41,701 nt of DNA from Hyphomicrobiales bacterium (GCA_900471605.1 UCEY01000041.1:1-41701); one strand, 5' to 3'. Positions 1 through 7,004 are shown, counted from the stretch's first letter. The notes: generated from the sequence alone by a model not told the origin. Numbers and translations: made by a program.

Positions 1-113
1 GTTCTGCGTGGAAACCAACACGATATACCAAGCTCCCGGCAGATCGCCTTAATCGACTTGCCCTGCACGCGGGAAAGTCGCCGTATCTTCAGAATTGTCT
101 CCACAACAAGCAT
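1..113 (-). CDS. istA: IS21-family transposase IstA, N-terminal part
   Basis: The minus-strand frame opens with MLVVETILKIRRL and continues with QGKSIKAICRELGIS, the helix-turn-helix start of IS21-family IstA transposases, which bind the element ends and join them to target DNA. Only 37 codons are inside the window. After residue 31 the sequence reads CWFPRR rather than the second helix residues I expect (R-x-T-V-R-K type), so the gene may be mutated there, or the subgroup may differ. The ATG at 111-113 is chosen because it gives the canonical first residues. Confidence 0.72.
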   Translation of the reverse strand, partial: MLVVETILKIRRLSRVQGKSIKAICRELGISCWFPRR

Positions 114-118
114 CCAAA

Positions 119-146
119 TAAAAAGCCTCCGATTAAACCGGAGGCT
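119..146 (-). terminator. Rho-independent terminator guarding istA
   Basis: AGCCTCCG (124-131) and CGGAGGCT (139-146) form a perfect 8-bp stem with a 7-base loop. On the minus strand the stem is followed by a T run. It lies six bases upstream of the istA start, so it would stop transcription entering the transposase gene from outside the element, a common protective arrangement in insertion sequences. Confidence 0.6.
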
Positions 147-161
147 GTTGTAACCCCATCG

Positions 162-208
162 CAAATGGGGGTCCCGTTTGGACGCCGATCACCCCAAATG
201 CGGGGTCC
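162..208. repeat. IS21-type multiple terminal repeats
   Basis: CAAATG followed by a G-rich GGGGTCC block occurs at 162-175 and again at 195-208, 33 bases apart, separated by TTTGGACGCCGATCACC. Repeated internal binding sites near the tips are a hallmark of IS21-family elements and are presumed transposase sites. Confidence 0.55.
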
Positions 209-223
209 TTATTCCATGCCTAA

Positions 224-349
224 TCACATGCTGCTGAAGAGGCGGATGTAAGTATTCGCGAGTGGCAGCAATCCATTCCGCAAGGAAAATCGGCGGCAGT
301 CATTTCGGGAAGCGCCGACGAGCTTAAAGGCTATCTTGGTCCCGATTAG
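224..349 (+). pseudogene. C-terminal tail of a gene cut by the insertion sequence
   Basis: A reading frame with no start codon runs from just inside the IS junction to TAG at 347-349. It gives a plausible protein end (VSIREWQQSIPQGKSAA, then ISGSADELKGYLGPD). An in-frame TAA at 221-223 and the IS end immediately upstream suggest that the rest of the gene was lost when the element inserted or when DNA next to it was deleted. I do not recognise the family. Confidence 0.45.
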
Positions 350-353
350 AGAA

Positions 354-569
354 CTAACTATCGGCGTAATCCTGTTCGATCGCCACGATGGCATCCCGCA
401 TTTTGACTACCTGTCTCTCGATTTGTTCTTCCGACAGGGGCGGGTCTCTCTTTTCCAACTGATAAACTAATTTGTCGCGAATCCGTTGATAGACAGCCGC
501 CCGTTCCCCAGCCGATTGTTCGGGCAGGTTTCCAATCATCGCCCGTAATAGCGCAGTAAAAGCAGCCAT
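354..569 (-). CDS. Small conserved-looking protein, 71 aa
   Basis: The product is a charged, mostly helical 71-residue protein beginning MAAFTALLRAMIGN, with a middle segment AAVYQRIRDKLVYQLE and an acidic end. The pattern of an N-terminal 'ALLRxMI' stretch followed by 'AVYxRIRxKL' resembles small rhizobial proteins of unknown function. A weak purine-rich stretch (CGAGG) sits about five bases before the ATG. The gene lies back to back with the truncated tail at 349 and reads toward it. No function can be given. Confidence 0.6.
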   Translation of the reverse strand: MAAFTALLRAMIGNLPEQSAGERAAVYQRIRDKLVYQLEKRDPPLSEEQIERQVVKMRDAIVAIEQDYADS

Positions 570-931
570 ATTGCCTCGAAAAAGGGCTCGGCAGCCGTAG
601 CTTTGAGCCTAGTTGAACCCCGACCGAAATTAGTGCTGCGCGGTTCTCCGGCAAGTCATGCGAACGAGCTAATCGAGTGCCGCCTAATTGATGCGGGTCG
701 GTCGCAGATCTTCTCGAAACCTGCTGAAGCATCTGCACCCTTTCAACCGGCCAGCCGGTCGGATCGGAGGCTGACCAACACTGCCAGTGTCGCGTTTCGA
801 ACTGACTGCCAATGTCGCCCCGCCAATTAGCTTTAACACACATAGATGATGTATCACCTGCTATGTAGATCAGGCGCACGTCAAAACGATTTGCTCGCTC
901 AAGGCGCTTCCGCGAATCGGCCACCGCCCGC
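570..931. other. Intergenic stretch without a clear gene
   Basis: Long open frames cross this stretch on both strands, but their composition is unlike protein and none has a good ribosome site. An inverted repeat ACATAG (840-845) / CTATGT (861-866) is the only structure I see. No gene is supported. Confidence 0.4.
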
Positions 932-1189
932 TTATTTCTCTGAGCGCGATGGCTCCGAAAATCGCACGCCTGCACCTCCGCCGTTTTCTGGTATGAACTC
1001 GACACCGGCGCCTTCAAGCGCAAGCTGAATAGCCTTTAGATTGGCAATCGTAATAGGCGGGGATCCATTGTCAGCCTCCGCGCGCCGCACGGTCGAAATG
1101 CCGATCTGAGCTGCGGCAGCCAGATCATCAGCGCTCCAGCGCACCAAGCCCCTTGCCGCGCGTATCTGTGCTCCGGTGATGACTTTCAT
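932..1189 (-). CDS. XRE-family helix-turn-helix regulator
   Basis: This 85-residue DNA-binding protein opens MKVITGAQIRAARGLVRWSA. Residues about 5-60 form a Cro/C1-type helix-turn-helix: RAARGLVRWS, ADDLAAAAQIGISTVRRAE, then ITIANLKAIQLALEGAGVEF, ending in a short Gly-rich tail. Single-domain XRE proteins of this length are common in rhizobia and phage-derived regions and usually repress themselves or a divergent gene. Here the divergent gene is the coupled pair at 1351-2110, and a long dyad lies between them. The target is inference. Confidence 0.85.
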   Translation of the reverse strand: MKVITGAQIRAARGLVRWSADDLAAAAQIGISTVRRAEADNGSPPITIANLKAIQLALEGAGVEFIPENGGGAGVRFSEPSRSEK

Positions 1190-1283
1190 TTCTAATTCCG
1201 TTGAACCTTTTCAATTCATATGATAGAAAAACGGTCTCTCGTCGCTCGCGCAGATTTGCATTTGAACGACGAGCATATGAGAC

Positions 1284-1318
1284 GGTTGCCTCTACTGTTG
1301 CGAGCAGCATAGGCAACC
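1284..1318. promoter_or_regulatory. Dyad between the XRE gene and the divergent pair
   Basis: GGTTGCCT (1284-1291) and AGGCAACC (1311-1318) are perfect inverted 8-mers separated by 19 bases. The site lies in the 161-base divergent region between the XRE start (1189) and the plus-strand start (1351), a position suited to an operator. Binding by the XRE protein is not shown. Confidence 0.4.
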
Positions 1319-1350
1319 TAACCACAATCTAGCTATCTGGAGCTTGGATC

Positions 1351-1482
1351 ATGGCTGATTCTGAGACTAGCAGAACTTTGTCTGCTATCACCCGCCGAAA
1401 ATTGCCGAGGGCAGAACTGGGGGCGATGCTCACGGCTGTCGTTTCGATCGGAGGTGGTTCCGATGGCCTCTTCCGGGAATAG
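1351..1482 (+). CDS. Small protein (43 aa) overlapping the next gene
   Basis: ATG at 1351 follows CTGGAG at a normal distance and opens a 43-codon frame, MADSETSRTLSAITRRKLPR onward, ending at TAG 1480-1482. It overlaps the start of the following gene (1463) by 20 bases, which suggests translational coupling. The segment ITRRKLP resembles the start of a twin-arginine export signal, yet no hydrophobic core follows. It may be the original N-terminus of the downstream protein, separated by an old frameshift, or a short leader peptide. Confidence 0.4.
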   Translation: MADSETSRTLSAITRRKLPRAELGAMLTAVVSIGGGSDGLFRE

Positions 1483-2110
1483 GGACGCTTTCATAGAGAC
1501 CACGCGCAGGAATTTTCTGTCACATGCCGCGGTCTCAATCGCAGCGGCCCCCGCCTCCGCGCGTGGATCGGAGCGGACGGAGACATCGGAGCAAGGCGAC
1601 CCGGTGGTACACCTTTGGAGAGATTGGTTGATGGCACATGGGCTGCGCAGGGAAAGCTGCCGGCGGCAGCAACAGCTTGAAACCGAGTTGCTCCGACAAT
1701 TCGGTAGTTTCCCCCGCACAAAAATCCCGCTCTCCGAAGACTGCGGTTTCATGTGGGCATATTCCGGTCGGGAGATCGACCGTCTGTTGCCGGACCCTGA
1801 TCAGGATGAAATGCGGCGGCAAGCACGGGCGGCATTGGCGGCCCGCCGGAGCGAATGGAGGACGGTGGACAAGCGGCTCGGATATACGAGGGCGAAAAAA
1901 GCCGAGGAGGAAATCGCCGGTGTCGAGGAGGCCTTGGCAAAGGAATTGTGGAGCGCCGCTCCTCAATCTGTCGCCGGCGTCGCGGTGAAGCTGCATTCCC
2001 TCCTGGAAATGGAGGATCCAGGCTCCGCCTTACAGGATGCGCCCTGGCCAGAGCTTCGGACGATCCTTACCGATCTCGTGCGGATGTGCGCAGCTTCGTC
2101 TCCGACCTGA
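1463..2110 (+). CDS. Possible Tat-exported protein of unknown function, 215 aa
   Basis: ATG at 1463 is preceded by GGAGGT at 1450-1455. A GTG nine bases earlier lies inside that ribosome site and is less likely. Residues about 8-35 (ETTRRNFLSHAAVSIAAAPA) have the layout of a twin-arginine signal: an RR-x-F-L motif, a modestly hydrophobic stretch and a small-residue end. The mature part is soluble and helical, with Arg/Glu-rich segments (residues 115-160) that could form a coiled coil. I do not recognise the family. Export is inferred from the motif only; the RR is not preceded by a strongly charged n-region. Confidence 0.6.
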   Translation: MASSGNRDAFIETTRRNFLSHAAVSIAAAPASARGSERTETSEQGDPVVHLWRDWLMAHGLRRESCRRQQQLETELLRQFGSFPRTKIPLSEDCGFMWAYSGREIDRLLPDPDQDEMRRQARAALAARRSEWRTVDKRLGYTRAKKAEEEIAGVEEALAKELWSAAPQSVAGVAVKLHSLLEMEDPGSALQDAPWPELRTILTDLVRMCAASSPT

Positions 2111-2150
2111 GTCCGCGCAGACCAGCTCGCAAGCAGCCTCCGAGCCTTCT

Positions 2151-2193
2151 CAATATATCATCTCTATATCTTTGATATGATTTGCAATATATC
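2151..2193. promoter_or_regulatory. AT-rich promoter region with direct repeats CAATATATC
   Basis: CAATATATC occurs at 2151-2159 and 2185-2193, 34 bases apart (about three helical turns), in a strikingly AT-rich patch of otherwise GC-rich DNA. Between them lies a partial dyad (ATATCAT / GATATGAT). The patch ends 40 bases before the start of the alpha-oxoamine synthase operon. It is a good candidate for the operon promoter plus activator or repressor sites, by position only. Confidence 0.35.
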
Positions 2194-2233
2194 CCTTCAG
2201 CGCTCACCTTTTTTTGATACTTGGGAGGGCACC

Positions 2234-3508
2234 ATGACGGAAGACAGTCGGGCCTCTGCGGCCAAACCGCGATCGATGCGGAATACCCAACGGATGATCG
2301 AACGGGCCGACCCCACATTCGCTCTTGCGTTTCATGCAGGTGTGATGGGACTGAGTGCGAAGTCGGTTGAACGACGCCTCGTTCAGGTGATGGACCGGCA
2401 GAACGGCAGCCGCGAAGTTGTCGATTTCGTGCGCTGTTCCTACCTCGGTCTCGACAATCACCCCGCCATCATTGCAGGCTCCATCGAGGCGATTGCAGAT
2501 TATGGCTCCCTGCACTGGTCGTGCGCACGCACGCGCCTGAATTTCCGGCTGCTCGCAGACCTTGAGGAAAACCTTTCCGACCTCTTTCAGGCGCATGTCA
2601 TTACGTTCTCAACCGTGCTTGCTGCCAACCTCAGTGCCATGCCGATCCTGGCCTCCGGTTACCTGACGGGTGGCGAGAAACCGCTCGTCGTCTTCGACCG
2701 GCAGGCTCATGCGACGCTTGCGGTCCACAAGCCGCTTGTCGCAGCCGAGACCACGGTGCTCACCATCGATCACAATGATGTCGATATGCTCGAGCAGATC
2801 TGCCGGGCACACCCGCTGGTGGCCTTCGTTTGCGATGGTCTCTATTCCATGGGTGGTGCAGCTCCGATCGATGAACTGCTCCGGCTTCAACGGCAATATG
2901 GACTATTCCTCTATATCGATGACGCCCACGGCATATCGCTTTTCGGTTTCCGAGGGGAAGGTTATGCCCGATCGACCATCGGTCAGGAGTTTGGCGAGCG
3001 CACGATCATCGCCGCGTCGCTTGGCAAGGGTTTTGGCGCCTCAGGCGCGTTGCTCATGCTCGGGTCGCAACGCCAAGAGGACCTCTTTCGACGGTTCGCG
3101 CTGGCATTCGCCTTTTCGGTTCCTGTCAATCTTGCCGGCGTCGGCGGCGCGATCGCATCGGCCAACCTCCACCGCACCCAGGAGCTCATCGATCGCCAAG
3201 TCGCATTGGCCGAGCGGATCAAACAGTTCGACGCCATGGTCGAAACCGACCAAACGTCCCTGCCCTTTCCTATACGCACCATCATTCTCGGAGACGAGCG
3301 TGCGGCTATTAAAGCGGCACGCCAGTTGCTCGATCGAGGCCTCTACACGTCCGCGATCTTTTTCCCCACTGTGGCTGAGGGGCGAGCAGGTTTACGCGTT
3401 TGCCCGACGGCCGGCCATCTGGTCGAAGAGGTCGACTGGCTAGGCCGGGAATTGAGGTCCATCATCGATGAACCTGCGGACAACGGATCGGGACCGCGGC
3501 CATGCTGA
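2234..3508 (+). CDS. Alpha-oxoamine synthase family PLP enzyme, 424 aa
   Basis: This is a fold-type I PLP enzyme of the family of 8-amino-7-oxononanoate synthase, serine palmitoyltransferase, ALA synthase and CqsA. These enzymes condense an amino acid with an acyl thioester and lose CO2, giving an alpha-aminoketone. Landmarks: CSYLGLDNHP (68-77), a conserved His in DRQAHA (159), DGLYSMGG (201-208), DDAHG (229-233) and the PLP lysine in SLGKGFGASG (Lys265). Start 2234 is chosen for GGGAGGG at 2223-2229; an earlier in-frame ATG at 2177 has no such site. No bioF partners are nearby. The next gene overlaps it by 7 bases and encodes an aminotransferase, so the ketone product may be aminated. Substrates unknown. 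Confidence 0.88.
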   Translation: MTEDSRASAAKPRSMRNTQRMIERADPTFALAFHAGVMGLSAKSVERRLVQVMDRQNGSREVVDFVRCSYLGLDNHPAIIAGSIEAIADYGSLHWSCARTRLNFRLLADLEENLSDLFQAHVITFSTVLAANLSAMPILASGYLTGGEKPLVVFDRQAHATLAVHKPLVAAETTVLTIDHNDVDMLEQICRAHPLVAFVCDGLYSMGGAAPIDELLRLQRQYGLFLYIDDAHGISLFGFRGEGYARSTIGQEFGERTIIAASLGKGFGASGALLMLGSQRQEDLFRRFALAFAFSVPVNLAGVGGAIASANLHRTQELIDRQVALAERIKQFDAMVETDQTSLPFPIRTIILGDERAAIKAARQLLDRGLYTSAIFFPTVAEGRAGLRVCPTAGHLVEEVDWLGRELRSIIDEPADNGSGPRPC

Positions 3509-4845
3509 TCACCGACGTCTCCGCGGCAACAAACCGGCGGGCACGGCGCGTCATGCCCATGGGAAACACAAGAACCTCCGCATTTGCCACGCCATATCCC
3601 ATCTATCTTGCATCAGGTGACGGAGCCTATGTCACGGACGTTGATGGCAACCGCTATCTCGACTTCCAGAACAACTTCACCGCGCTGATCCACGGTTATG
3701 GTCACGCCGACGTGACGAGCGCATTGTTGGCGCAGTTGATGAAGGGGTTGAGCTTTGCGAATCCAACATTTCCCGAGATCGAACTGGCGGAGCTTCTTTG
3801 CGACCGGGTTCCGCATTTCGAGCAAGTGCGATTCACCAATACCGGCTCCGAAGCGGTGATGATGGCCATTAAAGCCGCAAGGGCTCTGACTGGCCGAACG
3901 CTCGTAGCCAAATGCGAGGGCGCATATCACGGGAACTACGACGCAGTTGAAATCAACGTCTCCGCCCCGCCGATCCGCTGGACCGATGGCCGTGAGGACT
4001 CAAGCCTTGAGCACGACGGATTAGCCGCTTCGGTGGCTGGGCAGACGGTCGCGATCCCATTCAACGACATCGAGAATAGCGATCGCATCCTCTCCGCCGC
4101 CGGAGGTGACCTCGCTGCGGTGCTGATCGATCCCCTACCCTCCCGGGCCGGCCTCGTTCAGATCACTCCGGAATATCTTGCCCACCTGAGACGATGGACG
4201 TCGGCCCGATCCGCTCTTCTGATCTCCGATGAGGTGTTGAGCTTCAGGCTGGGGTACACGGGGGCCTTCCGCGAAGGCTCGATCAAGCCTGACATAACCG
4301 CCTTCGGCAAAATCATCGGCGGTGGTCTTCCCATAGGTGCGGTCGCGGGTGGCAGCGATGTGATGAAGGTCTTTGCGCCATTGGGCGAACGACCGCATGT
4401 CGCGCATTCAGGCACGTTTACAGCCAATCCGATGACGATGGTTGCGGGGCTGGCTGCGATGTCGGCGATGACGATGGACGAGTTTCAGCGCGTCAATCAA
4501 CTTGGTAATGATGCGCGACGCGTGCTCGCCGATGCCTTCCGAAGCGCCGGCGTGACCGGCGCGGTCACCGGCGCCGGATCGCTGTTTCGCATCTTCATCG
4601 GTGCCGGTAGAATTTCGACTTATGCCGACGCTTACCTCAGCTCGCGTTATTCGGCCACGCTGGGTGATGTGATCAGGCACATGCGTGACCGCGGCGTTCT
4701 GATTTCGCAAGTCGGCCTGGGGGCGATCTCGACTCCGATGACGCCGACGGACATCAGCATGCTCGCGGCAGTCTTCGAGGACGCCCTGCGCGCCGCGGTC
4801 CCAAGAGCACGCGCGAGAACAGAGGTCGCAGCCGATGAATCTTGA
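3502..4845 (+). CDS. Class III aminotransferase, glutamate-1-semialdehyde aminomutase-like
   Basis: The 447-residue PLP enzyme shows the class III pattern: DVDGNRYLDF (47-56), FTNTGSEAVMMAIKAARA (111-128), EGAYHGNYD (139-147), ISDEV (241-245) and the Schiff-base lysine in AFGKIIGGGLPIGA (Lys270). The closest remembered relatives are GSA aminomutases and beta-amino-acid transaminases, but the operon contains no haem genes, so haem synthesis is unlikely. ATG 3502 overlaps the previous stop (ATGCTGA), and the next gene overlaps this one by 11 bases; the three are surely one transcript. A paralogue lies at 24283-25623. Amination of a ketone from the upstream enzyme is inference. Confidence 0.9.
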   Translation: MLITDVSAATNRRARRVMPMGNTRTSAFATPYPIYLASGDGAYVTDVDGNRYLDFQNNFTALIHGYGHADVTSALLAQLMKGLSFANPTFPEIELAELLCDRVPHFEQVRFTNTGSEAVMMAIKAARALTGRTLVAKCEGAYHGNYDAVEINVSAPPIRWTDGREDSSLEHDGLAASVAGQTVAIPFNDIENSDRILSAAGGDLAAVLIDPLPSRAGLVQITPEYLAHLRRWTSARSALLISDEVLSFRLGYTGAFREGSIKPDITAFGKIIGGGLPIGAVAGGSDVMKVFAPLGERPHVAHSGTFTANPMTMVAGLAAMSAMTMDEFQRVNQLGNDARRVLADAFRSAGVTGAVTGAGSLFRIFIGAGRISTYADAYLSSRYSATLGDVIRHMRDRGVLISQVGLGAISTPMTPTDISMLAAVFEDALRAAVPRARARTEVAADES

Positions 4846-5365
4846 AACCGAACGCCTGTTCATGCGGCCGGTGACGGCCCACGACGGCGACGCGCTGTAC
4901 CGCCTTCATACCGATCCGCTTGTCGTCGAACTCATCATGCAGGGCAAGCCGCCGACGCGTGCCGAAACTGACGCTCGCCTCGCTCTTTATCTCGATGAGT
5001 GGGATCGCCATGGCTATGGCTTCTGGATGCTGTATCTCCGCGAACCAAGTGGTGACCTGACCTTCGTTGGGCGTGCAGGACTACGCCGATATGATGAAAA
5101 CGATGTCGAGGTTGGTGTCTGCCTGTTCGGGTTTTCCTCGGGTAAGGGGATCGCCGGAGAAAGTCTCGAAGCCGCGATCGAGTTCGGCTTTCGACGCCTT
5201 CCTGTGCGCCGGCTGGTTTGCGTGGTCAGGCCGACAAACATCCGGTCTCAGAAGGCCATGCTGCGGCTTGGCTTTTCTTTCGTGTGCATGACCGAACATC
5301 TTGGCACGGCCTTTCGTTTCTATGAGATGCAACGACCCGTGAAGTTCTCAATGCCTTCATCTTAA
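4835..5365 (+). CDS. GNAT-family N-acetyltransferase (RimJ/RimL type)
   Basis: The protein (176 aa) begins LETERLFMRPVTAHDGDALY, the usual N-terminus of RimJ/RimL-like GNATs. It has the strand GRAGLRRYDENDVEVGVCLF, an acetyl-CoA loop region (SSGKGIAGESLEAAIEFGF) and the C-terminal NIRSQKAMLRLGF motif of these proteins. They transfer an acetyl group to an amine. It overlaps the aminotransferase by 11 bases and is the last gene of the operon, so acetylation of an amine made by the first two enzymes is a natural guess, though a protein target or self-protection role is also possible. The acetyl-CoA loop departs from the textbook Q/RxxGxG/A. Confidence 0.88.
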   Translation: MNLETERLFMRPVTAHDGDALYRLHTDPLVVELIMQGKPPTRAETDARLALYLDEWDRHGYGFWMLYLREPSGDLTFVGRAGLRRYDENDVEVGVCLFGFSSGKGIAGESLEAAIEFGFRRLPVRRLVCVVRPTNIRSQKAMLRLGFSFVCMTEHLGTAFRFYEMQRPVKFSMPSS

Positions 5366-5401
5366 GCGGCTTTGCATCACCCTTACCGCCGGCGGTGCCG
5401 A

Positions 5402-5446
5402 TTTCTAACCAGTGGTACGACAGTTCGATCCTGTCCCGGCCCGCCA
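5402..5446 (+). other. 3' half of tRNA-Arg(UCU), probable attachment-site scar
   Basis: The 45 bases fit the second half of a tRNA. They comprise an anticodon loop TTTCTAA (anticodon TCT), anticodon-stem 3' strand CCAGT, variable loop GGTAC, T stem GACAG/CTGTC closing loop TTCGATC, acceptor strand CCGGCCC, discriminator G and CCA. The bases before the loop (GTGCCGA) do not pair with CCAGT, so no 5' half is present. Half tRNAs starting at the anticodon loop are typical attL/attR remnants left by tyrosine-recombinase islands. No integrase was found nearby. Confidence 0.65.
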
Positions 5447-5590
5447 AGTTTTACAAGCACTTATACAATCATCCTCATCAGCAAGAACCTGACGTCACAA
5501 TGGCGTCACGGGAAACGATTAAGCGCTTCTGCTAGCGGCAATCACCCGCCGAAGGTGGCGAAGCGCAGGCCTCGCCCTACCTGTCATCCC

Positions 5591-6193
5591 ATGTGTAACG
5601 ATTACGAACAGCATATCCGCCACGCGGAATACTGCCGGATGATGCAGGAACTCGCCTTGGAGATCCCGACCCATCAGACCGAGCTCGATTTGCCACAGGC
5701 TGACGACATCAGGATCGGCGACACCGGTCCAGTCATGAGAATGGCCGGTAACGGTGACCAGGTGGAGCTGGCGGCAATGAAGTTCGGTTTCCCGCCTCCC
5801 GAAAAGCGGAAGGGCGGCCCGGTATTCAATTTCAGATCGGAAGGCAGGCGGTTCGGCGACAGCAAGCGGTGCCTTGTCCCGGCCTCGGCCTTCTTTGAAT
5901 TCACCGGCACGAAATACCCTAAGGCCAAACATCGCTTCACGCTCAACGGGGCGCCGTTCCTGGCTATCGCCGGCCTCTGGCGGGAGGCTCAAGGCAACCA
6001 GCCGCCGTCCTTCACGATGCTGACCACCGATCCCGGACCCGATGTTGCCTCCATCCATAACCGGCAGGTCGTGGTGCTCCGACCAGAAGATTGGGCGCAC
6101 TGGCTCAATCTTACCAAACCGGAAGACGTGTTGTTGAAGGCACTTCCGGAGGGATCTTTAGCGGTCTCTGAGGTTCGGGCTGGCAGTGACTGA
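5591..6193 (+). CDS. yedK: SRAP-domain abasic-site protein (YedK/HMCES family)
   Basis: SRAP proteins crosslink to abasic sites in single-stranded DNA through a Cys2 thiazolidine. The sequence starts MCNDYE, so Cys2 becomes the N-terminus after Met removal; this fixes the start at 5591 although the frame is open further upstream. Other key residues are Asn80 in FNFRSE, Glu103 in FFEFTG and His156 in SIHNRQVV. At 200 residues it is close to the usual bacterial length. It stands alone on the plus strand, after the tRNA scar and before parDE, and belongs functionally with the DNA-damage genes that follow. No LexA box was seen upstream. Confidence 0.9.
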   Translation: MCNDYEQHIRHAEYCRMMQELALEIPTHQTELDLPQADDIRIGDTGPVMRMAGNGDQVELAAMKFGFPPPEKRKGGPVFNFRSEGRRFGDSKRCLVPASAFFEFTGTKYPKAKHRFTLNGAPFLAIAGLWREAQGNQPPSFTMLTTDPGPDVASIHNRQVVVLRPEDWAHWLNLTKPEDVLLKALPEGSLAVSEVRAGSD

Positions 6194-6226
6194 GCAGTCG
6201 CACGTCGAGCCGACCTGTCAGGAATT

Positions 6227-6240
6227 GATAGGATTCTATC
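6227..6240. promoter_or_regulatory. Palindrome upstream of the toxin-antitoxin operon
   Basis: GATAG-GATT-CTATC forms a perfect 5-bp dyad 44 bases before the antitoxin start, and TATAAG (6252-6257) could be a -10 element. ParD-type antitoxins usually repress their own promoter through such dyads; that this one does is inference. Confidence 0.45.
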
Positions 6241-6283
6241 CCACTCCGTGCTATAAGGAGGCATCAAGACAGGAGTGCAGCCC

Positions 6284-6568
6284 ATGAGATCGACGCAGCA
6301 GATGAGCATAACGTTGCCCATCGAGATGGCCAACCAGGTGAAAAGCCGCGTTGCCAGCGGAAGCTACGCTTCCGAAAGCGAAGTCATCCGCGAAGGGCTG
6401 CGCGCGCTCGAGGAGCGCGACAATGCCGTCGAGCAGTGGCTGCGCACCGAAGTGGTCGCCGCCTATGATGCCCACAAGGCCAATCCCGGTAAAGCCAGGC
6501 CCTTGGATGAGGCATGGGCGCGGATCGAGGCGGAGATGGACGCGATCGACCGGGAAGAGGCCAAGTGA
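6284..6568 (+). CDS. parD: ParD-like ribbon-helix-helix antitoxin
   Basis: The 94-residue protein has an N-terminal ribbon-helix-helix (MSITLPIEMANQVKSRVASG, then YASESEVIREGLRALEERD) followed by a charged helical tail that in ParD binds and neutralises the toxin. Start 6284 is supported by AGGAG at 6271-6275; an ATG at 6302 (MSITLP) is an alternative. The toxin start overlaps its stop (GTGA). The pair most likely acts as a type II addiction module that stabilises this accessory DNA. The motif order is clear; the partner specificity is inference. Confidence 0.9.
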   Translation: MRSTQQMSITLPIEMANQVKSRVASGSYASESEVIREGLRALEERDNAVEQWLRTEVVAAYDAHKANPGKARPLDEAWARIEAEMDAIDREEAK

Positions 6569-6873
6569 AGCGTTATCATGTCCGCCTCACTGTGGAGGCG
6601 GAGGCCGACGTAACCTGGATCTACCGGTTCGTGCGTCGGAAATCGGCTTCGTCCGAGGTTGCGCGCAACTATGTCGGGCGCATCCGCACCTTCTTGAAGG
6701 AGTTTGAGACTTTCCCGGAGCGGGGAACGGTCCGAGATATCCGGGACGGCATGCGCATCGTCGGCTTCGAGCGGCGTGTCAGCATCGCCTTCGTCGTGGA
6801 GAACGGCGAAGTCGTGATCCTGCGCATACTCTATGCTGGGCAACAGTTCCGCACCGATGACGACCATTCCTAA
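6565..6873 (+). CDS. parE: RelE/ParE-superfamily toxin
   Basis: This 102-residue basic protein follows the RelE/ParE fold: KRYHVRLTVEAEADVTWIY (strand and helix), RNYVGRIRTFLKEFETFPERG, then GMRIVGFERRVSIAFVV and VVILRILYAGQQF, where the last strand and the R-x-L-Y-x-G-Q segment are typical of ParE. The GTG start at 6565 overlaps the antitoxin stop by four bases (GTGA), the usual coupling in these operons. ParE toxins attack DNA gyrase, while RelE relatives cut mRNA; sequence reading favours ParE but does not prove the target. Confidence 0.9.
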   Translation: MKRYHVRLTVEAEADVTWIYRFVRRKSASSEVARNYVGRIRTFLKEFETFPERGTVRDIRDGMRIVGFERRVSIAFVVENGEVVILRILYAGQQFRTDDDHS

Positions 6874-7004
6874 TCAGACTGGCGGGCGCTCCGGCAAGAT
6901 CATTCAAATAGTTCGGCGGCTTCTTCGACCAACCTGCGACAATCACGATCGGCCCGCCCAGCGGGATGGGCTCGTCATGCAGGCAGGGACTTGGATCCCA
7001 GCCG

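Larger units (their letters stand above)
1..216 (-). mobile_element. End of an IS21-family insertion sequence (partial)
   Basis: The minus strand carries the 5' end of an istA-like reading frame (1-113), a terminator hairpin just outside it and two spaced copies of a terminal-type repeat, the order expected at the istA-proximal end of IS21-family elements. The likely outer tip is the TGGAAT (minus strand) at 211-216, because the next bases open into an unrelated reading frame. The rest of the element lies left of the window, so the second end and target duplication cannot be checked. The exact boundary is inference. Confidence 0.7.

Noticed and set aside
358..1023. 221-codon minus-strand frame
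   Set aside because: It overlaps the better-supported genes at 354-569 and 932-1189 on the same strand in another frame and has no protein-like pattern.
5402..5446. A complete tRNA gene
   Set aside because: The bases before the anticodon loop cannot form the anticodon stem, D arm or the 5' acceptor strand, so only the 3' half is present.
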